50,909 bases of DNA from CAYUJH01 sp964394585 (GTDB taxonomy: Bacteria; Bacteroidota; Bacteroidia; Cytophagales; Flammeovirgaceae): positions 1 through 50,909 of the forward strand of contig CAYMYI010000015.1 of the NCBI GenBank assembly GCA_964394585.1. The letters run 5' to 3'. The stretch's first letter is position 1. The number at the start of each line of letters is the position of its first letter. The notes under the pieces are model-generated. The model saw only the letters and a program-made list of their open reading frames with translations. It was not told where the DNA came from and made no database searches. The position numbers and the translations under genes are program-made. Positions 1 through 8,726 of this stretch are shown one piece after another.

Positions 1-3000
1 ACCGCTCCACCCAAAGAGGTGATTTGTGAGTTAGTACCGTTCACGTACACGCCATGGTTAAAGCTATCTGGAGAAGCCCCCCCCGTACCTTCTACAATCG
101 TGCTCGTTCCGGAAGTTCCGCCGCTGATGCGTCCTCCAGAAGATACCGACACGCCACGTTGATTCCCTGCTCCGTCATCTCCACCTTTTCCTCTCACCGT
201 TACATTGCCCATTCCTGTAGCCTCTACCACAGCATTGCTCACATCAACTCCTATAAAATTACCCGAAGTAGGGGTAGCCTGCCAGTTGGCTTCTATCGTT
301 AAGTTCCCATCCACAGTACGCAGCCTACTCAAGTTATTAAATACCACATCTTGGCTTGCACGGATAACAGCTGCTCCAGAGCCTTGCAAAAGGACATTGA
401 CCCCGCCTGCAAACACCACCCGGTCTGTGCCTGGTGTCGCATTATCATTCTGCAAGTCAATGTCTAAATTGACATTGTTGAGCAGGGTAACATTGCCGTT
501 AAAATTCACCACATCATTCCCGATGCCGCCGTTGATGGTGAGCGAAGGAATGTTAGAAGTAAATGCCTCAATGTTGATAATATCATCGCCTCCTTCGGCA
601 TTGATGGTAATGGAGTTGGTAATACTTGCCAATAGAATATCGGCAGGTGTGGCAAAGGTGGTAATAGGGCCGCCATTAATGGAATAAGTCGCCGCCGTGT
701 TTGCGTTTTCAAACCGTATGTCCGTTCCACTTTCAGACATCGTGAGGGTTTCCCCGTTGCCACTCAGGTCGGTGATGACAAGGTCGCCGCCTGTAGTCGT
801 GATTTCGTAGTCGAGGGTGGAGAACACCCCAAACTCTTCTCCTGTTCCTGTAAATGTAAAAGTAGTACGATAATCATTCGCTACCGGGTAGGTAGTAGGA
901 AGCGTTCCCCAACTTGCATTATACCTTCCTACACTCGAAACGCTCGGAATAAGCGCTCCGCCTTGTGGATTACGAAAGGTAATCTCCGAAGCGGCAGTTC
1001 CATTATTAATTTCCCAAGAACCTACACCACCATTAGGTACAGTGGCGGTAGGAGTACGAAAACGCACCGAAGCACCAACCACCGCATTAGATAAGATAAC
1101 GGGTTGGTAAGCAGAAGAGCTACCTACTGGAAAACCTTGTGCACCACTAGCAGGATATACCAAGCTACCACTACCATTGGTAACAATGTACCTTGATGAA
1201 TTCGCTCCTAATATAGTATTAAACGTCAAGTTATTAGCTCCTAGGACAATGCGCCCATTGGTAAGGGTTAGCGCATTGGAAACAGTAGTGTTTTGATTAA
1301 GCGTGATGTTATTGGTATTGTCTAGCGTAAGCCCGTAAAAGGTGGTGGTATTACTCCCCCCGATTGATTGAGCAGCGGTTCCATCGAATGTAACGGTTCC
1401 CGTTCCTGCGGTAAATGTGCTGTTGTTCGTCCAATCGCCTCTGAGCGAGATAGCATGGGTTTGTGCATCGAGGATACCCGAGGTAAGGGTCAAGTCGCCA
1501 TTGACGATTAAGTTCCCTACCAAGTCAGCCGTATTTCCACCTCCGCCATCAAACTCAACATGCTGATGTGGGGTAATAGGCACATTGGCTCCATTTGTAA
1601 AAGGGTAAATCACTAAGTTATTGGGTTCGGATAAATCCAAGGAAAGGTCAGTGGGAAAAGTACCCGATAGAAAATTGCGCAGCACTGCGCCTGTTCTGTT
1701 TCTAATCACCACATTGGCTCCTAGTGGTACTGCTCGAATGAACAGATGTGGACTGCCTGTGGCAACATCGCCTAGGTAATTATCTATGGTAACGTTTGCC
1801 GCAACATCTACCCCGCCACCTGGGAACATATTAATGCTTTCTCCCCCAGCAAAATCCAAAATGGTTACATCCGCATTGATGTTCCCCGAACCGATTCCCC
1901 CGACAGAAAAACTCATAGGGTTTGTGGTACTTCGGTTTTGGATGGTCATGCCCGCACCATCCAAATGCCATATAAGGTTGTTTGCGCTGATATTAAACAC
2001 ACCCTCATTCACGATATCATCGTTAAAGCGCATTACAGAAGTGGTCGTTGCAGTCAGTGCTCCTGTAGGAGCTACTGTAAGCGTTCCTTGAAAAACAGTA
2101 GTCCCTCCTACAGCATTATCTCCCATATTCCCTGCTACAGTTGTATTTCCATTAATGGTTAAGCTTTGGTCTGCAAGGTTGAGGGTACTTCCATTTTGAA
2201 CGGTTAAGTCATTACACGCCGAAGCTGCATTTAACGTTACGGTGTGGGTTCCACAAATCACTACATTGTTAGCAGCCGACGGTACGCCTGTTCCTGCAGT
2301 ACCACCGCAAGCGGTATTACTCCATGTGGCAGGGTCGTTCCAATTGCCACTTTGGCGAGAGTAGTATGTGGGGGGGATGAAAGTATACACTCTTACTCCA
2401 CCACTACCAACACCCCCAGCAATATCTGGATATCCGTCTGCATTTACATCTCCTAAAACTACGTTTTGAAAAGCTACTCCACTAACAATTACAATAGGTG
2501 CATTAAAACTTGTGCCCGCATTATTGATTAAAATACGAATATTATCGCTAGAGTAGCTGCCTGTAACAATATCTACAAATCCGTCACCATTCATATCTCC
2601 GACTGCTACACTACGCAAATCATTAGCTCCTGCACCGTATATTTCAGGTGTATTAAAAGTACCATTACCATTACCTCGAATCACATATACGCTATTGGCT
2701 CCTTTCATAGAAGCCACAATGTCTAAATTATTGTCGTTATCAAAGTCAGCAACTGCTATTCCATACGGTTGAGAACCGCCTGGGATGTTGATTGGTGCTA
2801 AATATCCTGTATTAGTGGCGTTTCTTAAATATACTTGTACTAAACCGTTGCTTAGTGAAGAAACTGCTAAATCTACCCAACCGTCTTTGTTAAAATCTCC
2901 GATATCTACGCCGAAACTATTTTGAGGCCCGTTGATATAAATAGGTGCGAGGTAGCCTGTATTGGTAGCGTTTCTAAATAAAATGGTAACAGCGTTGGTA

Positions 3001-3848
3001 GTTCTCTCACTAACTGATACTATATCCATCAATCCATCATCATTCAAATCTGCCACTTTTACTTCATGTATATAGCCAGTAGCACCCCAACCTGTAGAGG
3101 AACCAAGTGTACTATTTCCATCATTCAAAAAAGTAGTGATACGTCCTGTAGGTGAGTAATGTCCCATTACAACGTCTAAGTCTCCATCAGCATCTATATC
3201 TCCAGTTGCTACTGCCTCGGCATCAAAACCACCTGTTGCATAAGAGGATGAAGGGTTATATCCTGTATTTCCAAAATTACGCAACTGAATATATGCGTCA
3301 TTTTGATTATTTTTTGCTAGTACCAAATCCAGTGAGTTGTCTGTGTTCGAGTTCATTGACGCTAAGGAAATATCCCAAGCACCTTCATGTGTTGAAGAAT
3401 TATAAGAAGTCGCAGTTAGCGTTCCAGTAGGAGCTGTAACTTTGAAAAAGGGAGTAGTAGAGTTAATAGAAGATGCACTCCTTGATGCATCATTAACTAC
3501 CGTTACAGGATTGTAAACAGCCCCCGCAGGCACCTCCACCGTTAGCTGCGTTGCTGTTCCTCCGGTGATGTTGGCTCTTACTCCCCCAAAATACACCGTG
3601 TTGTTGGTAGCAGGCGTAGCAAAGTTGGTACCATTAATAGTTACGGTGCTACCTACCTGACCTGAACTTGGGGTAAAACTAGTGATTGTGGGAGTTTGTG
3701 CCTGTGCTAAAGGTAGCACCAGCATATTTAAACAACCCAATACAGCTATACGCATCGCATAACGCAGCAGATTTTTCTTTGAGTACGTTTTTGCGAAAAA
3801 AGTAAGGAGGTTAAGTAAACTCAACTTTGTGTTGTACAATTGATTCAT
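1..3848 (-). CDS. Very large secreted FG-GAP/IPT surface protein, 3' part outside the window
   Basis: The minus frame is open without a stop for 1282 codons from the ATG at 3848 to the left edge, so the C-terminus is missing. A long N-terminal signal ends near LPLAQAQ (residue 51; a shorter start at 3755 is possible). An IPT/TIG-type domain follows at about 52-130 (TITSFTPSSGQVGSTVTING). Six FG-GAP/VCBS calcium-binding repeats lie at about 210-480, for example GDIDADGDLD, VADLNDDGLMD and VGDMNGDGFVD. A SGNWNDPATWS module common in bacteroidete surface proteins is near residue 500. The rest is low-complexity beta-solenoid-like sequence with hemolysin-like GGDDIINI and GGIGNDVVNF motifs near 1085-1110. 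It is probably an outer-surface adhesin or matrix protein exported by the type IX system, but the diagnostic sorting domain would lie outside. Ligand unknown. Confidence 0.9.
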   Translation of the reverse strand, partial: MNQLYNTKLSLLNLLTFFAKTYSKKNLLRYAMRIAVLGCLNMLVLPLAQAQTPTITSFTPSSGQVGSTVTINGTNFATPATNNTVYFGGVRANITGGTATQLTVEVPAGAVYNPVTVVNDASRSASSINSTTPFFKVTAPTGTLTATSYNSSTHEGAWDISLASMNSNTDNSLDLVLAKNNQNDAYIQLRNFGNTGYNPSSSYATGGFDAEAVATGDIDADGDLDVVMGHYSPTGRITTFLNDGNSTLGSSTGWGATGYIHEVKVADLNDDGLMDIVSVSERTTNAVTILFRNATNTGYLAPIYINGPQNSFGVDIGDFNKDGWVDLAVSSLSNGLVQVYLRNATNTGYLAPINIPGGSQPYGIAVADFDNDNNLDIVASMKGANSVYVIRGNGNGTFNTPEIYGAGANDLRSVAVGDMNGDGFVDIVTGSYSSDNIRILINNAGTSFNAPIVIVSGVAFQNVVLGDVNADGYPDIAGGVGSGGVRVYTFIPPTYYSRQSGNWNDPATWSNTACGGTAGTGVPSAANNVVICGTHTVTLNAASACNDLTVQNGSTLNLADQSLTINGNTTVAGNMGDNAVGGTTVFQGTLTVAPTGALTATTTSVMRFNDDIVNEGVFNISANNLIWHLDGAGMTIQNRSTTNPMSFSVGGIGSGNINADVTILDFAGGESINMFPGGGVDVAANVTIDNYLGDVATGSPHLFIRAVPLGANVVIRNRTGAVLRNFLSGTFPTDLSLDLSEPNNLVIYPFTNGANVPITPHQHVEFDGGGGNTADLVGNLIVNGDLTLTSGILDAQTHAISLRGDWTNNSTFTAGTGTVTFDGTAAQSIGGSNTTTFYGLTLDNTNNITLNQNTTVSNALTLTNGRIVLGANNLTFNTILGANSSRYIVTNGSGSLVYPASGAQGFPVGSSSAYQPVILSNAVVGASVRFRTPTATVPNGGVGSWEINNGTAASEITFRNPQGGALIPSVSSVGRYNASWGTLPTTYPVANDYRTTFTFTGTGEEFGVFSTLDYEITTTGGDLVITDLSGNGETLTMSESGTDIRFENANTAATYSINGGPITTFATPADILLASITNSITINAEGGDDIINIEAFTSNIPSLTINGGIGNDVVNFNGNVTLLNNVNLDIDLQNDNATPGTDRVVFAGGVNVLLQGSGAAVIRASQDVVFNNLSRLRTVDGNLTIEANWQATPTSGNFIGVDVSNAVVEATGMGNVTVRGKGGDDGAGNQRGVSVSSGGRISGGTSGTSTIVEGTGGASPDSFNHGVYVNGTNSQITSLGGA

Positions 3849-3937
3849 AAAGCTTTCTTTGAGTGATTAAACTGTGATAGTATTCGCAATACTAGCGATT
3901 TGGTTACCTCAATGGTGAAATTGAAGGTATAGAAATG

Positions 3938-4051
3938 GTCGACACATTCTTTTTGGGTATGCAGTCAGCCCCGAAAAAAGTCGACAAGAGCATCAAAAAC
4001 CCTTCAAATTGGTTCCATGCTCAATTATATAGTTATACAGGTAGGTCGACA
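3938..4051. promoter_or_regulatory. Three direct copies of GTCGACA upstream of the surface-protein gene
   Basis: GTCGACA occurs at 3938-3944, 3980-3986 and 4045-4051, always in the same orientation, in the 234-bp gap before the surface-protein gene. Spacings are 42 and 65 bp. A TAnnTTTG-type -7 box (TATTTTTG on the minus strand) lies at 4070-4077. This may be a cluster of regulator binding sites. No regulator is known to me for it. Confidence 0.35.
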
Positions 4052-4082
4052 GATATAGGAAAGTATATTCAAAAATAACAGA

Positions 4083-6131
4083 TTAATATTTAAGAATAAA
4101 ATCGTTGATTTTCATCTCTGAAGGAAGGGATATTTTTTTGCGCATCCGATAACGCGTATTCTTCAAGCTTTCGGCGTTTACATTCATCATCGTCGCAATT
4201 TCTTTGGTACTCAGCCCCATTTTCACATACGCTGCATACCGCAAATCGTTTTGGGTAAGCTGGGGGTAATCGTTTTGCAATCGCTCAAAAAAATGGGGGT
4301 GTACTTCTTCAAAGATCCGTTTATAATGTTCCCAATCCACATCTTGGGCAATTTCTTTTTTAATAGACTCTACCAACCCTTGTAGTTCATTTTTATGAGG
4401 CTGCTGCTCCATTTGATCTACAATTTTGTGTAGTAGAGAGTTTTTTTCCACCAACCGCTGGGTATAGGTTGCTAGTTCGCGCTGTTTAAAGGCAAGCTCT
4501 TCTTCGAGGCGTTGCCGTTCGAGTTCTTTAATTTCGGCCTGGGCACTTTCTTCAGCGTCTTTGTGGCGTTGTTTTTCTTGCTGTTCGCGTAACTCCGCTT
4601 TCAAACGCTTGCTCGTGGCACTGCGGACTTCGAGCAACGATTGATAATATTTCCACGCAAGCACGATGGTCAATACTAATGTGGCAATAATGCCAGTACC
4701 GAGGTACAACAGGTAGTTTTGTTGGCGGATTTCGCTCCGTAGTTCCTTATTTTCTTTCTCTTGTGCAGCTAACTGCAGTTGTGCGTCTACCCATGATAAA
4801 CTTTGTTGTCGCTTAATAGTATGCAACGAGTCGTTCACTTGGTTGTAAGTTTCCATCAGTTGAAAGGCTTCTTGATACTTTCCCAAAGACCTATGGTACA
4901 CAATGTTACCCTGAAGATTATCGAGCCAAACTTCTAATCGTTTAAGGGGAAAGCCCGCACGGTAAAACTCTCTTTCATGTAACTGAAAAAGGGAACTTCC
5001 ACTGTCTAACATGGCTTTGCCTTGCGCTACTTTGCCTGTATGTATCAAGCCGATTCCCAACCGATTTAACGATATCATTTGGCTTTGGAAGGCGCCATTC
5101 GCGGCAGATAATGCAATATCTTTTTCAAGAAGAGGTATCGCCTTTTGGTAGTCGCCTTCCCAAAAATACATATCGCCAATATTACCGCTGATAATCCCTC
5201 GCCACGCTTCGCGGCGCCATGGCTCTAAATCGTACGTTTCTGCATAGCTCAGTGCCTTTTCGAAAGCGTTGAGGGCAGATTCCTGTTCCGAAAGTTTTGT
5301 GTAGCAAATGCCAATATTATTCATGTTGGAGACCACCTTAAAGTCTTTTTTCGAAGCATGTTGAAAGAGCCTCTCTGCAATGGTATAGTGGGTAATTGCT
5401 GCTCGGTAGTTCTCCATATAACTGTATAAATGCCCTAATTTCACATTTACAAAAGCCTTCAAGCGGTCATCTACCTGCAAAGAATCGGCAAGTGCAAGGG
5501 CATTTCGTTTTATTTGCAACGATTTCACCATCAGCCCTTGGTGCTCGTAAATACGTTCGGCAAGTAAGATCATGCCAAAAAGGATAGGCTCGTGGCACTC
5601 CAAGGTTTCTGCCTCAGCGATGTGTTGCTCTATTAAAATTCGCGCTGCTTCATAATTAGGATTGGGCGCTTTTACGTACAACATGGGCCCTTCAAACTTG
5701 AAGCGAATCAAGTCGCATTCAGGCATATCTTCACGCAATGCCACCGCTTGCCGAATATACTGTTCGAGCTTTAGGTAGTCTACCACCTCGCTATTTTCCA
5801 CCAAATTACTGCCTAACACCAGGTATATTTCTGATTTTAACGGGTCGAAATCTCCGTTGAGTTCTCCAATAAGCTGCTGAAACACTTGATGAGTCGTGCG
5901 GTAAGACGTTTCTTCTGATAGTACGTCGTAGGCATCCCACAAAACCTTATTTTGCAGCACTGGATCATCGGCAGCTACCAATTCTCGTTCAATTTGCCGA
6001 GCGATCTCTGCGGGTTGTGTATCGGCTTGCCTAGCAAACTCCATAGAGAGTTGCCCAATAGCACTCAGCGAATGCGCACATAAAACGCCAATGAAAAACC
6101 ATGCTTTTAAGTAATTTTCTCTGAACGCCAT
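4083..6131 (-). CDS. TPR-repeat membrane regulator with C-terminal LuxR-like helix-turn-helix
   Basis: 682 aa from the ATG at 6131. A TTG seven codons upstream is possible, but the ATG gives a clean signal peptide (MAFRENYLKAWFFIG ending SAIGQ). Tetratricopeptide-like helices occupy about 60-430, for example NMNNIGICYTKLSEQESALN. One membrane span (YLLYLGTGIIATLVLTIVLA) sits near 485, followed by a charged coiled coil at about 510-610. The last 65 residues form a LuxR/GerE-like helix-turn-helix (LTQNDLRYAAYVKMGLSTKE, then a recognition helix in MMNVNAESLKNTRYRMRKK). This layout is a known bacteroidete regulator class, with a periplasmic TPR sensor and a cytoplasmic DNA-binding end. It lies directly upstream of the surface-protein gene, same strand, 234 bp apart, which makes that gene a plausible target; this is inference. 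Confidence 0.85.
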   Translation of the reverse strand: MAFRENYLKAWFFIGVLCAHSLSAIGQLSMEFARQADTQPAEIARQIERELVAADDPVLQNKVLWDAYDVLSEETSYRTTHQVFQQLIGELNGDFDPLKSEIYLVLGSNLVENSEVVDYLKLEQYIRQAVALREDMPECDLIRFKFEGPMLYVKAPNPNYEAARILIEQHIAEAETLECHEPILFGMILLAERIYEHQGLMVKSLQIKRNALALADSLQVDDRLKAFVNVKLGHLYSYMENYRAAITHYTIAERLFQHASKKDFKVVSNMNNIGICYTKLSEQESALNAFEKALSYAETYDLEPWRREAWRGIISGNIGDMYFWEGDYQKAIPLLEKDIALSAANGAFQSQMISLNRLGIGLIHTGKVAQGKAMLDSGSSLFQLHEREFYRAGFPLKRLEVWLDNLQGNIVYHRSLGKYQEAFQLMETYNQVNDSLHTIKRQQSLSWVDAQLQLAAQEKENKELRSEIRQQNYLLYLGTGIIATLVLTIVLAWKYYQSLLEVRSATSKRLKAELREQQEKQRHKDAEESAQAEIKELERQRLEEELAFKQRELATYTQRLVEKNSLLHKIVDQMEQQPHKNELQGLVESIKKEIAQDVDWEHYKRIFEEVHPHFFERLQNDYPQLTQNDLRYAAYVKMGLSTKEIATMMNVNAESLKNTRYRMRKKISLPSEMKINDFILKY

Positions 6132-6242
6132 GGAAATAACTGCTTGTATCAATGCCTACAAATTAGTAAATCTGATTGACAACGATTTGTTAGAAAGCAG
6201 TTCAGCAAATTGGGTAGAGTTTCTTATGGAGGCTTTTAAAGT

Positions 6243-6467
6243 TTAACGGAATAGCAACCAGCCTACTAAGTTTACGGCTAGTAGTGCCCCTAGTAGGAGG
6301 TGTAGACTCCGACGTTCGGCACGCAACCAAAAGCGTATTTGGCGCATTGTTTTACCCATTTCTTGGCGGAGCATTAACACCAAAGGAAGCGAGGAGGTAA
6401 ATACGATGAGTACGAGCGTAAGTAAAAACTCTAGCTCTTCTAAATTATGTAACACCGATAATAGCAT
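6243..6467 (-). CDS. Small two-helix membrane protein of unknown function
   Basis: 74 aa from the ATG at 6467. A GTG seven codons earlier is the only in-frame alternative. Two hydrophobic segments (FLLTLVLIVFTSSLPLVLML, residues about 13-33, and LLLGALLAVNLVGWLLF at the C-terminus) flank a basic stretch (MGKTMRQIRFWLRAERRS), which suggests a hairpin inner-membrane protein with a cytoplasmic loop. I do not recognise a family. It stands alone between the TPR/LuxR gene and the divergent hldD, and codon use looks ordinary. It could be a spurious call, but the clean pair of membrane segments supports it. Confidence 0.5.
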   Translation of the reverse strand: MLLSVLHNLEELEFLLTLVLIVFTSSLPLVLMLRQEMGKTMRQIRFWLRAERRSLHLLLGALLAVNLVGWLLFR

Positions 6468-6543
6468 AGGAAAACAGTTTAATTTCACTAGACTGCTACG
6501 TGGGAAAACTATACCAACTTATCAGTTCTATGACCAAAAAACG

Positions 6544-6551
6544 TAGTTTTG
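6544..6551 (+). promoter_or_regulatory. Candidate -7 box of hldD promoter
   Basis: TAGTTTTG matches the Bacteroidota -7 consensus TAnnTTTG and lies 40 bp before the hldD ATG. No TTTG or TTG is seen at the expected -33 spacing, so support rests on the -7 box alone. Confidence 0.35.
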
Positions 6552-6591
6552 TAACATATTTTGACGAATTTACCCTTTAAGATACCTAACC

Positions 6592-7560
6592 ATGATTGTT
6601 GTAACCGGAGCTGCTGGCTTTATAGGAAGCTGCCTAATCGGGCATTTGAACGCCCATAATTTTAATGAAATCGTAGCGGTTGACGATTTTTCCCGCCCCG
6701 ATAAAGAAGCCAACCTAGCCGGCAAAAAAATACGTGCTCGTGTAGAAAGAATGCAGTTTTTCGATTGGCTCGCCAAAAACGAAGCAACAGTGGAGTTTAT
6801 CTTTCACATTGGGGCACGTACCGATACTGCCGAGTTTGATACTAGCATTTTTAATGAACTAAACCTACATTACTCACAGCAAATGTGGAATGCCTGTTGC
6901 AAATATCAGCTACCGTTGGTCTATGCCTCTTCGGCGGCAACTTACGGGCTTGGCGAGCATGGGTACGACGACAACCAAGCAACCCTGCCCTTATTAAAAC
7001 CGCTCAATCCGTATGGGGAATCGAAGCAACAGTTTGACGAATGGGTGCTGCAACAAGCCGAACAACCGTTCTTTTGGGCTGGGCTCAAATTTTTTAATGT
7101 GTATGGCCCTAATGAATACCACAAAGGGCGCATGGCATCCGTCATTTTTCATGCATTTCATCAAATTCAAAAAACCGGGGAGATGAAGCTATTTCGCTCG
7201 CACCACCCCGACTTCAACGATGGCGAACAACAACGCGATTTCATTTATGTAAAAGATGTCGTTGCGGTGTTGTATTTCTTGATGCACCACCGTAAAAATT
7301 CAGGGATTTACAACTTAGGCACAGGGCAAGCCCGTACCTTCCTCGACCTTACACGCAGTACATTTCGCGCCTTGAACGTGAAAGAAAACATCTCGTTTAT
7401 TGATACCCCCGCCGATATCCGCGATAAATACCAATATTTCACTGAGGCAAACATGCAAAAGCTTAAAAATATTGGGTATGCCCAACCGTTTACCTCCTTA
7501 GAAGAAGGGGTTACCGACTATGTACAATCTTACTTAGCAGCTACGTATAATTATTTCTAA
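6592..7560 (+). CDS. hldD: ADP-L-glycero-D-manno-heptose 6-epimerase
   Basis: 322 aa, extended SDR (NAD-dependent epimerase) family. It would convert ADP-D-glycero-D-manno-heptose to the L-glycero form used for the lipopolysaccharide inner core, in the cytoplasm. The Rossmann motif TGAAGFIGS is at residues 5-13, YASSAATYG at 111-119 and the catalytic Y-x3-K (YGESK) at 141-145. FFNVYGPNEYHKGRMASVIFH is diagnostic of HldD, and I could align the protein end to end with E. coli HldD from memory, with close length (E. coli 310). It has no other heptose genes beside it. It supports a Gram-negative host with a heptose-containing core. Confidence 0.95.
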   Translation: MIVVTGAAGFIGSCLIGHLNAHNFNEIVAVDDFSRPDKEANLAGKKIRARVERMQFFDWLAKNEATVEFIFHIGARTDTAEFDTSIFNELNLHYSQQMWNACCKYQLPLVYASSAATYGLGEHGYDDNQATLPLLKPLNPYGESKQQFDEWVLQQAEQPFFWAGLKFFNVYGPNEYHKGRMASVIFHAFHQIQKTGEMKLFRSHHPDFNDGEQQRDFIYVKDVVAVLYFLMHHRKNSGIYNLGTGQARTFLDLTRSTFRALNVKENISFIDTPADIRDKYQYFTEANMQKLKNIGYAQPFTSLEEGVTDYVQSYLAATYNYF

Positions 7561-7564
7561 TTTG

Positions 7565-7572
7565 TAATTTTG
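7565..7572 (+). promoter_or_regulatory. Candidate -7 box for the pterin synthase gene
   Basis: TAATTTTG, a perfect TAnnTTTG match, lies 92 bp before the ATG at 7665 and just after the hldD stop. No clear -33 element is visible. It suggests the gene is transcribed separately from hldD. Confidence 0.35.
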
Positions 7573-7664
7573 CGCTCCGTTCTTACGAAGAAACTTGTAA
7601 GGGGGCTATAACAAGCTATACAAAAATTCTTAGCGGTTGTTTTTCAACCAAAACCTATGGTATT

Positions 7665-8087
7665 ATGATGGTACACGTTTGCCGTAAAGAACATTTCAAT
7701 GCGGCGCACAAATTATATAACCCTGCTTGGAGCAAAGAACAGAATGAAGCTGTTTTTGGTCCTTGTGCCAATGAAAATTGGCATGGGCATAATTTCGAGC
7801 TCATTGTTACGGTAAAAGGGGAACCTAACCCCGATACCGGTTTTGTGATTGACATGAAATTGCTCAGTAAAATCATCAAAGAGCATATTACCAACAAGGT
7901 AGATCATAAAAACTTAAACCTCGATGTAGATTTCATGCGGGGTAAAATGACGAGCTGCGAAAACCTTGTGGTTGAATTTTGGAAAATTTTGGAGCGAGAA
8001 CTTGCCAAAGCAGCCCCCAACGCACACCTGCACTGCTTAGAACTGCACGAAACGCGTAACAACTTTGTGCGCTATTTTGGCGAGTAA
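7665..8087 (+). CDS. 6-pyruvoyl-tetrahydropterin synthase / 6-carboxytetrahydropterin synthase family
   Basis: 140 aa, COG0720 family, acting on 7,8-dihydroneopterin triphosphate. The zinc ligands are His15 (FNAAHKL), His40 and His42 (WHGHNF). The catalytic Cys34, the Asp80-His81 pair (VDHKNLNLDV) and Glu129 (LHET) are present. The spacing is Cys-x5-His-Gly-His, as in animal PTPS, whereas E. coli QueD has Cys-x3-His-Gly-His. The VDHKNLNLDV stretch also resembles animal PTPS. That favours tetrahydropterin synthesis over, or in addition to, queuosine precursor synthesis, though automatic annotation would call it QueD. Two ATG codons (7665, 7668) are possible starts. tgt is in the window but 20 kb away. 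Confidence 0.9.
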   Translation: MMVHVCRKEHFNAAHKLYNPAWSKEQNEAVFGPCANENWHGHNFELIVTVKGEPNPDTGFVIDMKLLSKIIKEHITNKVDHKNLNLDVDFMRGKMTSCENLVVEFWKILERELAKAAPNAHLHCLELHETRNNFVRYFGE

Positions 8088-8113
8088 CCCAGTAAGCATT
8101 GGGCGATGTACAT

Positions 8114-8593
8114 TCACTCGCTCAGCTTCTTCTTCCCCACTCCGAGTTTAGCTTTTAGGGCTGCCAATTCCTGCGATGCATTGCTTTGCACTACTTCTTT
8201 ATGTACTTCCTGTACTTGTTTCATAGCACTACCAATAGCCGTTTCCACTTCTTGGAGCGCGCTGTTTAGTGAGTCTAGCTTATCGCCAGCTTGGGTTTTC
8301 GCTTTCATCCGTTCGAGTAGCTGTTCAGGTGTTTCATCCGTAGCTCCGGGAGATACGTAGATTGATTCTGCCTGCTGTTCTAACGAATCCAGCTGTGCTT
8401 CTTGTGCATCGGCAATGCGTTCTACACTGGCAAGCGTATCGGTAAGGGTATTCCGATGCGGAGGCAGCGCTTCTGTGTTTTCAGCCTTGAGGTAAATATC
8501 CATCCATGCCTTTTGTACGCTGGCTGTATCTTCTCGCAATTGCGACAACGCCTTACGCAAGCTTGCAATCTGTACTATAAGTTCTTGTTCCAT
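8114..8593 (-). CDS. Cytoplasmic coiled-coil protein, function unknown
   Basis: 159 aa from the ATG at 8593; a TTG six codons upstream is less likely. The sequence is almost wholly helical and charged with heptad-like patterns (IVQIASLRKALSQLREDTAS; LDSLNSALQEVETAIGSAMK) and a short acidic linker around residue 90. There is no signal peptide, membrane span, cysteine or recognisable catalytic motif. It converges on the pterin synthase gene with a 26-bp gap. I do not recognise a family; a structural or scaffolding role is only a guess. Confidence 0.6.
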   Translation of the reverse strand: MEQELIVQIASLRKALSQLREDTASVQKAWMDIYLKAENTEALPPHRNTLTDTLASVERIADAQEAQLDSLEQQAESIYVSPGATDETPEQLLERMKAKTQAGDKLDSLNSALQEVETAIGSAMKQVQEVHKEVVQSNASQELAALKAKLGVGKKKLSE

Positions 8594-8726
8594 ATCCGTT
8601 CGTTTTACCAATAATAATAGGGAAACTTCATCGTAAGCCTTCGCTCATCGGTACACTAGATACAAAGTAGCAGCGGAAATTGAAAGCCTATTTCACCTCG
8701 CGCTCTTAAACCCCATACAGATTTCT

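Noticed and set aside
506..763. 85-codon minus-strand ORF in the left-edge gene
   Set aside because: It is out of frame within the 1282-codon surface protein reading frame, which I followed without a stop across the whole stretch. It is a shadow.
1786..2091. Plus-strand ORF of about 100 codons opposite the surface protein gene
   Set aside because: Antisense shadow of a repetitive Thr/Asn-rich coding region; no homology or promoter.
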